Assembly: GCF_003024195.1 (NCBI RefSeq)
Contig: NZ_KZ679043.1
Coordinates: 62,001-126,000 of the forward strand
Direction of reading: 5' to 3'
From: Streptomyces dioscori
Lineage (GTDB): Bacteria; Actinomycetota; Actinomycetes; Streptomycetales; Streptomycetaceae
DNA length: 64,000 nt
This document shows positions 18,052-26,904 of this stretch, in pieces. Position 1 is the stretch's first letter. The number at the start of each line of letters is the position of its first letter. Below the pieces are notes generated by a model, which made no database searches, had not been told where the DNA came from, and worked only from the letters and a program-made list of their open reading frames with translations. Position numbers and translations under genes: made by a program.

Positions 18052-19248
18052 GTGGCAGCACCGCAGAACTACCTCGCAGTCATCAAAGTCATCGGTGTCG
18101 GCGGCGGTGGTGTCAATGCCATCAACCGGATGATCGAGGTCGGTCTCAAGGGTGTCGAGTTCATCGCCATCAACACGGACGCCCAGGCGCTGTTGATGAG
18201 CGACGCCGACGTCAAGCTCGACGTCGGCCGCGAACTCACCCGCGGACTCGGCGCCGGAGCCAACCCGGCCGTCGGCCGCAAGGCCGCGGAGGATCACCGC
18301 GAGGAGATCGAGGAGGTCCTCAAGGGGGCCGACATGGTCTTCGTGACGGCCGGCGAGGGTGGCGGCACCGGCACCGGCGGCGCGCCGGTGGTGGCCAACA
18401 TCGCCCGCTCGCTCGGGGCACTCACCATCGGCGTGGTCACCCGCCCCTTCACCTTCGAGGGCAGGCGCCGCGCCAACCAGGCCGAGGACGGCATCGCGGA
18501 ACTCCGCGAAGAGGTCGACACCCTCATCGTCATCCCGAACGACCGGCTGCTGTCCATCTCGGACCGCCAGGTCTCGGTCCTCGACGCGTTCAAGTCGGCG
18601 GACCAGGTCCTGCTCTCCGGTGTTCAGGGCATCACCGACCTCATCACCACACCCGGTCTGATCAACCTCGACTTCGCCGACGTCAAGTCCGTGATGTCCG
18701 AGGCGGGTTCGGCCCTCATGGGCATCGGCTCCGCCCGCGGCGACGACCGCGCGGTGGCGGCTGCCGAGATGGCGATCTCGTCGCCGCTCCTTGAGGCCTC
18801 CATCGACGGAGCCCGGGGCGTACTGCTCTCGATCTCCGGCGGCTCCGACCTCGGCCTGTTCGAGATCAACGAGGCCGCCCAGCTGGTGAGCGAGGCCGCG
18901 CACCCCGAGGCCAACATCATCTTCGGCGCGGTCATCGACGACGCGCTCGGCGACGAGGTACGGGTCACCGTCATCGCGGCCGGCTTCGACGGCGGGCAGC
19001 CCCCGTCCAAGCGGGACACCGTGCTCGGCTCGTCCTCCGCCAAGCGCGACGAGCCCGCGCCGGTGCGGGCGGGCGACAGCCGCCCGTCCTTCGGCTCGCT
19101 CGGCAGCGTCACGCCCAAGGAGGCGCCGGAGCCCGCTCCGGAGCCGGCGAGCAACGAACTGCCGCCCGTCTCCCCGCCGGTCCCGCCGTCGCGGACGTAC
19201 TCCGACAGCGCGGCGGAGGAGCTGGACGTGCCGGACTTCCTCAAGTGA
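18052..19248 (+). CDS. ftsZ: cell division GTPase FtsZ
   Basis: A 398-residue tubulin-like GTPase that assembles the Z-ring; in Streptomyces it forms ladders at sporulation. The GTP signature GGGTGTG is at 103-109, and the T7-loop segment NLDFADVKSVMS needed for hydrolysis is present. The Pro/Ser-rich linker (about 325-385) ends in a conserved C-terminal peptide, EELDVPDFLK, used to bind partners such as SepF. GTG 18052 follows GAGAGG. Upstream lie a candidate promoter, a palindrome and GACAC sites. The stop overlaps the pgeF start (GTGA). Confidence 0.97.
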   Translation: MAAPQNYLAVIKVIGVGGGGVNAINRMIEVGLKGVEFIAINTDAQALLMSDADVKLDVGRELTRGLGAGANPAVGRKAAEDHREEIEEVLKGADMVFVTAGEGGGTGTGGAPVVANIARSLGALTIGVVTRPFTFEGRRRANQAEDGIAELREEVDTLIVIPNDRLLSISDRQVSVLDAFKSADQVLLSGVQGITDLITTPGLINLDFADVKSVMSEAGSALMGIGSARGDDRAVAAAEMAISSPLLEASIDGARGVLLSISGGSDLGLFEINEAAQLVSEAAHPEANIIFGAVIDDALGDEVRVTVIAAGFDGGQPPSKRDTVLGSSSAKRDEPAPVRAGDSRPSFGSLGSVTPKEAPEPAPEPASNELPPVSPPVPPSRTYSDSAAEELDVPDFLK

Positions 19249-19982
19249 TAGGACGGCGCTCCTCGGTGAGCACCGTGAGCGGCGCGCACTTCGCCTTCAC
19301 CGACAGGTGGGGCGGGGTGAGCGCCGTTCCGTATGCAGAGCTCAATCTCGGCGGGGCGGTCGGCGACGACTCCGGAGCCGTACACACCAATCGTGAACTG
19401 GCGGCCAAGTCGCTCGGCCTCGACCCCGCGCGGGTCGTCTGGATGAACCAGGTCCACGGACCCGACGTGGCCGTCGTCGACGAGCCCTGGGGCGAGCGCC
19501 CGGTGCCGGAGGTCGACGCCGTCGTCACCGCCCGCCGGGGCCTCGCGCTGGCCGTGCTCACCGCGGACTGCACCCCGGTGCTGCTCGCCGACCCCGTCGC
19601 CGGGGTCGTGGCCGCCGCCCACGCGGGACGGCCCGGCATGGTCGCCGGGGTCGTACCCGCCGCGGTCGCGGCCATGGTGGAACTCGGCGCCGAACCGGCC
19701 CGGATCGTCGCCCGCTCCGGCCCCGCGGTCTGCGGCCGGTGCTACGAGGTGCCGGACGCGATGCGGGCCGAGGTCGCGGCCGTCGAGCCCGCGGCGCACG
19801 CCGAGACCTCGTGGGGTACGCCGGCGGTCGACGTGAGCGCGGGCGTGCACGCGCAGCTGGAGCGGCTCGGGGTGCGCGACCGGGAGCAGTCGCCGGTCTG
19901 CACGATCGAGTCGGACGACCATTTCTCGTACCGTCGGGACGGCCTCACCGGCCGGCTCGCGGGCTATGTGTGGCTGGACTGA
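19245..19982 (+). CDS. pgeF: YlmD/PgeF-type laccase-domain protein
   Basis: A 245-residue member of the YfiH/YlmD (DUF152) family, called peptidoglycan editing factor PgeF; relatives hydrolyse or oxidise purine nucleosides or correct miscoupled precursors. The metal-site regions are visible: NQVHGPDVAVV, LTADCTPVLLADP and AAHAGRPGMVAGVV. GTG 19245 overlaps the ftsZ stop (GTGA); in-frame GTGs at 19266 and 19275 are alternatives. Position between ftsZ and ylmE is the conserved one in Gram-positives. Confidence 0.85.
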   Translation: MIGRRSSVSTVSGAHFAFTDRWGGVSAVPYAELNLGGAVGDDSGAVHTNRELAAKSLGLDPARVVWMNQVHGPDVAVVDEPWGERPVPEVDAVVTARRGLALAVLTADCTPVLLADPVAGVVAAAHAGRPGMVAGVVPAAVAAMVELGAEPARIVARSGPAVCGRCYEVPDAMRAEVAAVEPAAHAETSWGTPAVDVSAGVHAQLERLGVRDREQSPVCTIESDDHFSYRRDGLTGRLAGYVWLD

Positions 19983-19988
19983 TCGGGC

Positions 19989-20723
19989 ATGACGGACCGT
20001 AGGGCCGAACTCGCCGGGAACCTGGCGGACGTGGAGGAGCGTATCGCCGCCGCCTGCGCGGCGGCCGGACGCAAGCGTGAAGAGGTGACCCTGATCGTGG
20101 TCACCAAGACCTACCCCGCCGAGGATGTGCGGATCCTGTCGGAACTCGGTGTGCGGCACGTCGCCGAGAACCGCGACCAGGACGCGGCGCCCAAGGCCGC
20201 GGCCTGTTCCGATCTGCCCCTGTCCTGGCACTTCGTGGGCCAGCTGCAGACCAACAAAGTGCGTTCCGTGGTCGGTTACGCCGATGTCGTGCAGTCGGTC
20301 GACCGGGCCAGGCTCGTCACCGCCCTGTCCAAGGAAGCGCTACGGACCGGGCGCGAGGTGGGCTGCCTCATCCAGGTTGCGCTCGACGCGGAGCAGTCCG
20401 CCACGGGAAAGGGTGGACTGGGGGAGCGCGGTGGTGTAGGGGCCGAAGGCGTCGAGGAGTTGGGCGAACTCGTCGCCCAAGCGCCCGGACTGAGGCTCGA
20501 CGGACTGATGACCGTCGCTCCGCTCACCGGCCCGTACGCGGGGCGTGAACAGGCGGCGTTCGAGCGCCTGATGGATTTGTCGACTGACCTGCGCCGGGCT
20601 CATCCGGCTGCCAACATGGTCTCGGCAGGGATGAGTGCGGACCTCGAACACGCGGTGACGGCCGGAGCGACACATGTACGCGTCGGCACCGCGGTACTCG
20701 GCGTCCGCCCCAGGCTCGGGTAA
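19989..20723 (+). CDS. ylmE: YggS/YlmE-family PLP-binding protein
   Basis: A 244-residue single-domain protein with the fold-type III PLP-binding pattern: the PLP lysine lies in LIVVTKTYP (near residue 40), and WHFVGQLQTNK and GLMTVAPL follow. The family keeps pyridoxal phosphate homeostasis and shows no known catalysis. ATG 19989 is six bases after the pgeF stop. The stretch TGKGGLGERGGVGAEG (about residues 140-155) looks like a local glycine-rich insertion. Confidence 0.9.
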   Translation: MTDRRAELAGNLADVEERIAAACAAAGRKREEVTLIVVTKTYPAEDVRILSELGVRHVAENRDQDAAPKAAACSDLPLSWHFVGQLQTNKVRSVVGYADVVQSVDRARLVTALSKEALRTGREVGCLIQVALDAEQSATGKGGLGERGGVGAEGVEELGELVAQAPGLRLDGLMTVAPLTGPYAGREQAAFERLMDLSTDLRRAHPAANMVSAGMSADLEHAVTAGATHVRVGTAVLGVRPRLG

Positions 20724-20850
20724 CGTCGCCAAGAAGTCGGACCACAGCAGAAAATATGGTCATTACCGCCGCTGGCGGGCAGACGACCTCGTGGATCGCG
20801 GGCACTTGGCAACAGTCAGCCGATCCACCACAGAGCGGAGGACTCAGAGC

Positions 20851-21492
20851 ATGGCCGGCGCGATGCGCAAGATGGCGGTCTACCTCGGCCTCGTGGAGGA
20901 CGATGGGTACGACGGCAGGGGCTTCGACCCCGATGACGACTTCGAGCCCGAGCTTGATCCTGAGCCCGAGCGGGACCGCCGACGGCATGAGCCGTCGCAT
21001 CAGTCGCACCAGCCACACCAGTCCCAAAGGGACGAACCGGTACGAGTGGTGCATCCACCGTTGCAGCGCGAGCCCGTGCCCCATTCCGCTTCGCTGGGCG
21101 CGGAATCCGGCCGCCCGGCCCGCATCGCCCCCGTGGCGTCCATCACACAAGAACGTCAAAGCCTGGAGAAGAACGCACCGGTGATCATGCCCAAGGTCGT
21201 GTCGGAACGAGAGCCGTACAGGATCACCACGCTGCACCCCCGGACCTACAACGAGGCCCGTACCATCGGGGAACACTTCCGTGAGGGCACCCCGGTGATC
21301 ATGAATCTGACCGAGATGGACGACACGGACGCCAAGCGACTTGTCGACTTTGCGGCCGGTTTGGTGTTCGGTCTCCACGGGAGCATCGAGCGGGTGACGC
21401 AGAAGGTGTTCCTGTTGTCGCCTGCTAACGTCGATGTCACGGCGGAGGACAAGGCTCGCATCGCAGAGGGCGGGTTCTTCAACCAGAGCTGA
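20851..21492 (+). CDS. sepF: cell division protein SepF
   Basis: A 213-residue SepF. The N-terminal MRKMAVYLGLVEDD is the membrane-binding amphipathic segment, followed by an acidic then His/Gln-rich linker (about 20-85) and the conserved C-terminal domain from about 115 (YRITTLHPRTYNEARTIGEH) that binds the FtsZ tail. SepF tethers FtsZ to the membrane in actinobacteria, which lack FtsA. ATG 20851 follows GGAGG at good spacing; the longer frame from 20674 is rejected because it covers the ylmE end. A 127-base gap precedes it and may hold a promoter. Confidence 0.95.
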   Translation: MAGAMRKMAVYLGLVEDDGYDGRGFDPDDDFEPELDPEPERDRRRHEPSHQSHQPHQSQRDEPVRVVHPPLQREPVPHSASLGAESGRPARIAPVASITQERQSLEKNAPVIMPKVVSEREPYRITTLHPRTYNEARTIGEHFREGTPVIMNLTEMDDTDAKRLVDFAAGLVFGLHGSIERVTQKVFLLSPANVDVTAEDKARIAEGGFFNQS

Positions 21493-21542
21493 GACGCAGG
21501 ACCGGAACAGCAGGGAAACAGGGGAGAGGGACGCACGGAATC

Positions 21543-21827
21543 ATGAGCGTGGTCGGGCAGGTTCTCTACGTCGTGCTGATGTGTTTCCTCATCGTGCTGA
21601 TCTTCCGGTTGGTCATGGACTACGTGTTCCAGTTCGCCCGCTCATGGCAACCCGGCAAGGCGATGGTGGTCGTTCTTGAGGCGACCTACACTGTCACTGA
21701 TCCACCGCTCAAGCTTCTGCGGCGGTTCATTCCGCCGCTACGTCTCGGGGGCGTGGCGCTCGACCTGTCCTTCTTCGTACTGATGATCATCGTCTACATC
21801 CTGATCTCCGTTGTGAGCCGGCTGTGA
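21543..21827 (+). CDS. ylmG: YggT/YlmG family membrane protein
   Basis: A 94-residue protein with two membrane helices (about 5-27 and 70-92) separated by a loop containing LEATYTVTDPPLKLLRRFIPPLRLGG, the YggT signature. YggT/YlmG proteins are linked to division and membrane organisation, but their biochemical role is unresolved. It sits between sepF and divIVA as in most actinobacteria. Confidence 0.9.
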   Translation: MSVVGQVLYVVLMCFLIVLIFRLVMDYVFQFARSWQPGKAMVVVLEATYTVTDPPLKLLRRFIPPLRLGGVALDLSFFVLMIIVYILISVVSRL

Positions 21828-21882
21828 ACGATACGGTCTTGCCGAACGCCGACGATGCCGACGACTACGTTGAGGTGAAGAG

Positions 21883-23097
21883 ATGCCGTTGACCCCCGAG
21901 GACGTGCGGAACAAGCAGTTCACGACCGTCCGCCTCCGAGAAGGCTATGACGAGGACGAGGTCGATGCCTTCCTCGATGAGGTCGAAGCCGAACTGACCC
22001 GCCTGCTCCGCGAGAACGAAGACCTGCGCGCCAAGCTGGCCGCCGCCACACGCGCCGCCGCGCAGAACCAGCAACAGGGCATGCGCAAGCCTCCCGAACA
22101 GCAGGATCCCCAGCAACAGCAGGGCCCGCCGCAGGGCATGCGCGGAGGACCCGGCGCTCCCGTGCCCGCCGGCATATCGGGTCCGCCGCAGCAGCAGATG
22201 GGCGGCCCCATGGGCGGCCCGCCGCAGCTGCCGAGCGGTGCCCCCCAGCTTCCCGCGGGCCCCAGCGCCCAGGGCCAGCAGGGTCCCGGCCAGATGGGTC
22301 AGGGCCCCATGGGCCAGGGTCCGATGGGCCAGGGCGGCATGGGTCAGGGTCCGATGGGCCAGGGCATGGGACAGGGTCCCGGCCCCATGCAGGGACAGAT
22401 GCAGCAGCAGATGCCCCAGCAGATGGGCGGCCCGATGGGCGGTCCCATGGGTGGTCCGATGGGCGGGCACGGCCCGCAGATGGGACAGCCCGGTCAGGGC
22501 CCCGGTGGCGACAGCGCCGCACGTGTGCTCTCGCTGGCCCAGCAGACCGCCGACCAGGCGATCGCCGAGGCCCGCTCCGAGGCCAACAAGATCGTCGGCG
22601 AGGCCCGCAGCCGCGCCGAGGGTCTGGAGCGCGACGCCCGAGCCAAGGCCGACGCCCTGGAGCGGGACGCGCAGGAGAAGCACCGCGTCGCGATGGGCTC
22701 CCTGGAGTCCGCCCGCGCCACGCTGGAGCGCAAGGTCGAGGACCTGCGAGGCTTCGAGCGCGAGTACCGTACGCGTCTGAAGTCCTACCTTGAGTCGCAG
22801 CTGCGTCAGCTGGAGACCCAGGCCGACGACTCGCTGGCGCCGCCGCGTACACCGGCGACCGCCTCGCTCCCGTCGTCGCCCAGCCCGTCCATGGCTCCGG
22901 CCGGGGCGAGCGCGCCGTCCTACGGTGGCAACCCGATGGGCGGGCCCGGTCCCGGTGCCCCGTCCTACGGTGGTCAGCAGCAGATGTCGCCGGCCATGAC
23001 GCAGCCGATGGCGCCGGTTCGGCCGCAGGGGCCTTCGCCCATGCAGCAGGCGCCTTCGCCGATGCGTGGCTTTCTGATCGACGAGGACGACAACTGA
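21883..23097 (+). CDS. divIVA: polar growth protein DivIVA
   Basis: A 404-residue coiled-coil protein that marks hyphal tips and recruits the cell wall machinery; in Streptomyces it is required for polar growth. The N-terminal membrane-binding domain (MPLTPEDVRNKQFTTVRLRE, residues 1-20) and first coiled coil (to about 65) are typical. A long Gln/Pro/Gly/Met-rich linker (about 66-205) with repeated MGQGP and GGPMGG units is followed by a second coiled coil (about 210-310) and a Pro/Ala-rich tail. The linker repeats are DNA-level repeats as well. It ends the cluster; a strong terminator follows. Confidence 0.96.
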   Translation: MPLTPEDVRNKQFTTVRLREGYDEDEVDAFLDEVEAELTRLLRENEDLRAKLAAATRAAAQNQQQGMRKPPEQQDPQQQQGPPQGMRGGPGAPVPAGISGPPQQQMGGPMGGPPQLPSGAPQLPAGPSAQGQQGPGQMGQGPMGQGPMGQGGMGQGPMGQGMGQGPGPMQGQMQQQMPQQMGGPMGGPMGGPMGGHGPQMGQPGQGPGGDSAARVLSLAQQTADQAIAEARSEANKIVGEARSRAEGLERDARAKADALERDAQEKHRVAMGSLESARATLERKVEDLRGFEREYRTRLKSYLESQLRQLETQADDSLAPPRTPATASLPSSPSPSMAPAGASAPSYGGNPMGGPGPGAPSYGGQQQMSPAMTQPMAPVRPQGPSPMQQAPSPMRGFLIDEDDN

Positions 23098-23133
23098 CGG
23101 CCTCCCGTACGCCTTAGGCGTCGGCAGCGTTCA

Positions 23134-23171
23134 GGGCGGAGCCCCCGGTTTTCCGGGGGCTCCGCCCTTTT
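23134..23171 (+). terminator. rho-independent terminator after divIVA
   Basis: A perfect 15-base stem (GGGCGGAGCCCCCGG at 23134-23148, complement at 23153-23167) with a TTTT loop, followed by TTTTG. It lies 36 bases after the divIVA stop and ends the long plus-strand cluster. Confidence 0.9.
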
Positions 23172-23195
23172 GTTGCCTCTGCGGCGGGTGACGGC

Positions 23196-23240
23196 AAAGG
23201 CCCCGGGCCACCAGGAGTTCTGGTGGGCCGGGGCCCTTTA
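23196..23240. terminator. second hairpin, probably bidirectional
   Basis: AAAGG at 23196 and CCTTT near 23239 bracket a GC-rich stem of about 19 pairs, with one unpaired base, around the loop GAGTT. Stems flanked by A and T tracts can work in both directions. It lies between the convergent divIVA and ileS genes and may end ileS transcripts. Confidence 0.65.
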
Positions 23241-23352
23241 GGTGCTCGGTGCTGGTGCTCAGGTCACGGAGTTTTCGTGGGCCTGCGCTTGCAGGGTGCC
23301 GCTGCGCCCACCCGTGCCGCCCCTAGCGGCACGCATGCCCGCAGGGGGGTGC

Positions 23353-23422
23353 GGCGGGTGTGCGCGCAGCGGGTGCGGCGCGCACACCCGCTGAGGGGCG
23401 GAGGTGCGCGCCGCACCCGCTG
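23353..23422. repeat. two overlapping inverted repeats 3' of ileS
   Basis: A 19-base perfect inverted repeat pairs 23367-23385 with 23404-23422. Its left arm overlaps a second inverted repeat, 23356-23367 with 23378-23389 (12 perfect pairs, extendable to about 14). The two hairpins use the same bases and cannot form together. The structure starts 4 bases after the ileS stop on the minus strand. A small hairpin GTGCCGC/GCGGCAC also lies upstream, near 23310-23328. Confidence 0.8.
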
Positions 23423-23425
23423 GGG

Positions 23426-26400
23426 TTATGCCTTGTGCAGGTGGAACGTCAGGGACAGCGGGGTGTCCGTGAACGCGGGGCCGTAGGTGTCGTCCGGTTC
23501 GCCCTGGGCGAAGTCCGTGGCCAGGACCTCGTCCGCGATCAGGGTGGCGTGCTCGGTGAGCGCCGCGATGACCTTCGGGTCCGTGGACGTCCAGCGCAGG
23601 GCGATCCGGTCGGCCACGTCGAGGCCGCTGTTCTTGCGGGCCTCCTGGATCAGCCGGATGGCGTCCCGGGCCAGCCCCGCCTGCCGAAGCTCCTCCGTCA
23701 GCTCCAGGTCGAGCGCGACCGTCGCACCGGAGTCCGAGGCGACGGACCAGCCCTCGCGCGGGGTCTCCGTGATGATGACCTCGTCCGGGGCGAGCGTGAC
23801 GGTCTCGCCGTCGACCTCCACCGACGCCGTGCCCTCGCGCAGGGCCAGGGACAGCGCCGCCGCATCGGCCTCGGCGACGGCCTTCGCCACCGCCTGGACG
23901 CCCTTGCCGAAGCGCTTGCCGAGCGCGCGGAAGTTCGCCTTCGCCGTCGTGTCCACCAGTGAACCACCGACCTCGGACAGTGACGCGAGCGAGCTCACGT
24001 TCAGTTCCTCGGTGATCTGCGCGTGCAGCTCACGGTCGAGGGAGCCGAAACCGGTCGCCGCGACCAGCGCGCGCGACAGCGGCTGGCGGGTCTTGACACC
24101 CGACTCCGCGCGCGTGGCACGGCCCAGCTCCACGAGACGGCGTACGAGCACCATCTGCTTTGACAGCTCCGGGTCGATGACGGACAGGTCCGCCTCCGGC
24201 CAGGTCGACAGGTGCACGGACTCCGGGGCGTCGTCGGACACCGGCACCACCAGGTCCTGCCAGACCCGCTCGGTGATGAACGGGGTCAGCGGGGCCATCA
24301 GTCGCGTGACCGTCTCGACGACCTCGTGCAGGGTGCGCAGGGCCGCCTTGTCGCCCTGCCAGAAGCGGCGACGGGAGCGGCGTACGTACCAGTTCGACAG
24401 GTCGTCGACGAAGGCCGAGAGCAGCTTGCCGGCCCGCTGGGTGTCGTACGACTCCAGAGCCTGCGTCACCTGGTCGGTGAGCGCGTGCAGCTCGGACAGG
24501 AGCCAGCGGTCGAGGACCGGGCGGTCCGCCGGGGCCGGGTCGGCCGCGCTGGGCGCCCAGCCCGCCGTGCGCGCGTACAGGGCCTGGAAGGCGACCGTGT
24601 TCCAGTACGTGAGGAGCGTCTTGCGGACGACCTCCTGGATGGTGCCGTGGCCGACGCGGCGGGCCGCCCAGGGGGAGCCGCCGGCCGCCATGAACCAGCG
24701 CACGGCGTCCGCGCCGTGCTGGTCCATCAGCGGGATCGGCTGCAGGATGTTGCCCAGGTGCTTGGACATCTTGCGGCCGTCCTCGGCGAGGATGTGGCCG
24801 AGACAGACCACGTTCTCGTACGACGACTTGTCGAAGACCAGCGTGCCGACCGCCATCAGCGTGTAGAACCAGCCGCGGGTCTGGTCGATGGCCTCCGAGA
24901 TGAACTGCGCCGGGTAGCGGCTCTCGAACAGCTCCTTGTTCTTGTACGGGTAGCCCCACTGTGCGAACGGCATCGAACCCGAGTCGTACCAGGCGTCGAT
25001 GACCTCCGGCACGCGCGTGGCCGTCTGCCCGCAGCCGTCCTGGGGGCAGGCGAAGGTGACCTCGTCGATGAACGGGCGGTGCGGATCCAGTTCCGACTGG
25101 TCGGTGCCCGTCAGTTCGGTGAGCTCCGTGCGGGAGCCGACGACGGTGAGGTGGTCGTCCTCGCAGCGCCAGATCGGCAGCGGGGTGCCCCAGTAGCGGT
25201 TGCGGGACAGGGCCCAGTCGATGTTGTTGTTCAGCCAGTCCCCGTAGCGGCCGTTCTTGACCGAGTCCGGGAACCAGTTGGTCTTCTCGTTCTCCTGGAG
25301 GAGCCGGTCCTTGACCGCCGTGGTGCGGATGTACCAGGACGGCTGCGCGTAGTAGAGGAGCGCGGTGTGGCAGCGCCAGCAGTGCGGGTAGCTGTGCTCG
25401 TACGGGATGTGCTTGAAGAGCAGACCGCGGCTCTGGAGGTCCTCGGTGAGCTTTTCGTCGGCCTTCTTGAAGAAGACACCGCCCACGAGGGGGACGTCCT
25501 CCTCGAAGGTGCCGTCGGGGCGCACGGGGTTCACGACCGGCAGCCCGTACTCGCGGCACACCCTGAGGTCGTCCTCACCGAAGGCGGGGGACTGGTGGAC
25601 GAGACCCGTACCGTCCTCGGTGGTCACGTACTCCGCGTTGACCACGTAGTGGGCGGGTTCGTCCTTCGGGAACTCGACGAGCTCGAAGGGGCGCTGGTAC
25701 GTCCAGCGCTCCATCTCGGCGCCCGTGAAGGACCGGCCGGTGGCCTCCCAGCCCTCACCGAGGGCCTTTCCGACGAGCGGCTCGGCGACGACGAGCTTCT
25801 CGGTGCCGTCCGTCGCGACCACGTACGTCACGTCGGGGTGCGCGGCGACCGCCGTGTTGGACACCAGGGTCCACGGGGTCGTCGTCCACACCAGGAGCGC
25901 GGCCTCGCCCGCGAGCGGACCGGAGGTGAGCGGGAAACGGACGAACACCGAGGGGTCGACGACCGTCTCGTAGCCCTGCGCCAGCTCGTGGTCCGACAGG
26001 CCCGTGCCGCAGCGTGGGCACCAGGGGGCCACGCGGTGGTCCTGGGTCAGCAGACCCTTGTTGAAGATCTCCTTGAGCGACCACCAGACGGAGTCGATGT
26101 ACTCCGGGTCCATCGTCCGGTACGGGTCGTTCAGGTCGGCCCAGTAGCCCATGCGGGTCGTGAGCTCTTCGAACGCGTCGGTGTGGCGGGTCACGGACTC
26201 ACGGCACTTGGCGTTGAACTCGGCGATGCCGTACGCCTCGATGTCCTTCTTGCCGTTGAAGCCCAGCTCTTTCTCGACCGCCAGCTCCACCGGAAGGCCG
26301 TGGCAGTCCCAGCCGGCCTTGCGGCCCACGTGGTAGCCGCGCATGGTGCGGAAGCGCGGGAAGACGTCCTTGAAGACGCGGGCCTCGATGTGGTGGGCGC

Positions 26401-26590
26401 CCGGCATGCCGTTGGCCGTGGGCGGGCCTTCGTAGAACACCCACTCCGGGCGGCCCTCGGACTGCTCCAGGGTCTTGGCGAAGATCTTCTGCTCGCTCCA
26501 GAAGTCGAGCACGGCGTGCTCAAGGGCGGGCAGGTCGATCTGGGCCGGTACCTGGCGGTACTGCGGCTGTGTACTCGGCTGCGTATCCAA
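23426..26590 (-). CDS. ileS: isoleucyl-tRNA synthetase, type 2, with GAHH signature
   Basis: A 1054-residue class I synthetase that charges tRNA-Ile. The catalytic KMSKS loop reads KMSKH (in DGRKMSKHLGNIL), and an editing domain and anticodon-binding domain follow in normal order. The signature usually HxGH reads GAHH at residues 64-67 (PPTANGMPGAHHIEARVFKD, in pieces), with the first and third residues swapped. Such GXHH variants of IleRS2 have been tied to very strong mupirocin resistance. The start is TTG 26590 after GGAGGAAG; the longer frame covers the T-box leader. Regulation is by the T-box directly upstream. A 3' structured region and terminators follow. Confidence 0.94.
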   Translation of the reverse strand: MDTQPSTQPQYRQVPAQIDLPALEHAVLDFWSEQKIFAKTLEQSEGRPEWVFYEGPPTANGMPGAHHIEARVFKDVFPRFRTMRGYHVGRKAGWDCHGLPVELAVEKELGFNGKKDIEAYGIAEFNAKCRESVTRHTDAFEELTTRMGYWADLNDPYRTMDPEYIDSVWWSLKEIFNKGLLTQDHRVAPWCPRCGTGLSDHELAQGYETVVDPSVFVRFPLTSGPLAGEAALLVWTTTPWTLVSNTAVAAHPDVTYVVATDGTEKLVVAEPLVGKALGEGWEATGRSFTGAEMERWTYQRPFELVEFPKDEPAHYVVNAEYVTTEDGTGLVHQSPAFGEDDLRVCREYGLPVVNPVRPDGTFEEDVPLVGGVFFKKADEKLTEDLQSRGLLFKHIPYEHSYPHCWRCHTALLYYAQPSWYIRTTAVKDRLLQENEKTNWFPDSVKNGRYGDWLNNNIDWALSRNRYWGTPLPIWRCEDDHLTVVGSRTELTELTGTDQSELDPHRPFIDEVTFACPQDGCGQTATRVPEVIDAWYDSGSMPFAQWGYPYKNKELFESRYPAQFISEAIDQTRGWFYTLMAVGTLVFDKSSYENVVCLGHILAEDGRKMSKHLGNILQPIPLMDQHGADAVRWFMAAGGSPWAARRVGHGTIQEVVRKTLLTYWNTVAFQALYARTAGWAPSAADPAPADRPVLDRWLLSELHALTDQVTQALESYDTQRAGKLLSAFVDDLSNWYVRRSRRRFWQGDKAALRTLHEVVETVTRLMAPLTPFITERVWQDLVVPVSDDAPESVHLSTWPEADLSVIDPELSKQMVLVRRLVELGRATRAESGVKTRQPLSRALVAATGFGSLDRELHAQITEELNVSSLASLSEVGGSLVDTTAKANFRALGKRFGKGVQAVAKAVAEADAAALSLALREGTASVEVDGETVTLAPDEVIITETPREGWSVASDSGATVALDLELTEELRQAGLARDAIRLIQEARKNSGLDVADRIALRWTSTDPKVIAALTEHATLIADEVLATDFAQGEPDDTYGPAFTDTPLSLTFHLHKA

Positions 26591-26890
26591 CGAACTTCCT
26601 CCGGCGGACTTCTGCCTTCCGTCCGGAGGGACGAGAGCTGGGCTGTCACCTGCGCCGTGCGGCGCGCTCCCGCGGTACCACCCTCCTTGGCTCTCCGCCG
26701 CTTTCCGCACGCCGGGGAGCCCCCTCATTGGGGTCGCGATACCGGTTCTACCGGCCGCTGCGGGCTCGCTGCGGCTTTCTTCCGGCGGCTCCGGGGTGAT
26801 CTTCGCGTCGCGCTCGCCCCCGGGCTCACACCGTCCCCGGGTCGCTCCTGGCCGCTTACGCCGCTACTCGTCCCCATCCACGCTTCTCGC
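26591..26890 (-). promoter_or_regulatory. T-box riboswitch leader of ileS (translational type)
   Basis: The minus-strand leader has the T-box sequence TGGTACCGCG (26672-26681), whose TGGN bulge pairs with the end of uncharged tRNA. Near its 5' end it reads GGGGACGAGTAG, a common T-box opening. The specifier is probably ATC (26800-26798, within GAAGATCACC), matching isoleucine. Just before the start codon a CCTCCGG segment can pair with CCGGAGG, hiding the ribosome binding site, so control is probably of translation, as known for actinobacterial ileS T-boxes with short stem I. Low charged tRNA-Ile would raise synthesis. Confidence 0.88.
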
Positions 26891-26898
26891 TCCGCCCA

Positions 26899-26904
26899 GT
26901 GTAC
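26899..26904 (-). promoter_or_regulatory. candidate -10 box of ileS
   Basis: The minus strand reads TACACT about 9 bases before the expected 5' end of the T-box leader. No clear -35 hexamer is seen. Its place relative to the T-box makes it the best candidate. Confidence 0.4.

Noticed and set aside
22080..22500. Glycine/glutamine repeat in DivIVA as a foreign or unstable element
   Set aside because: Low-complexity linkers of this kind are usual in Streptomyces DivIVA and the frame is intact.
26591..26728. Longer ileS N-terminus (46 more residues)
   Set aside because: It would translate the T-box sequence; TTG 26590 has a strong ribosome binding site and a normal IleRS N-terminus.
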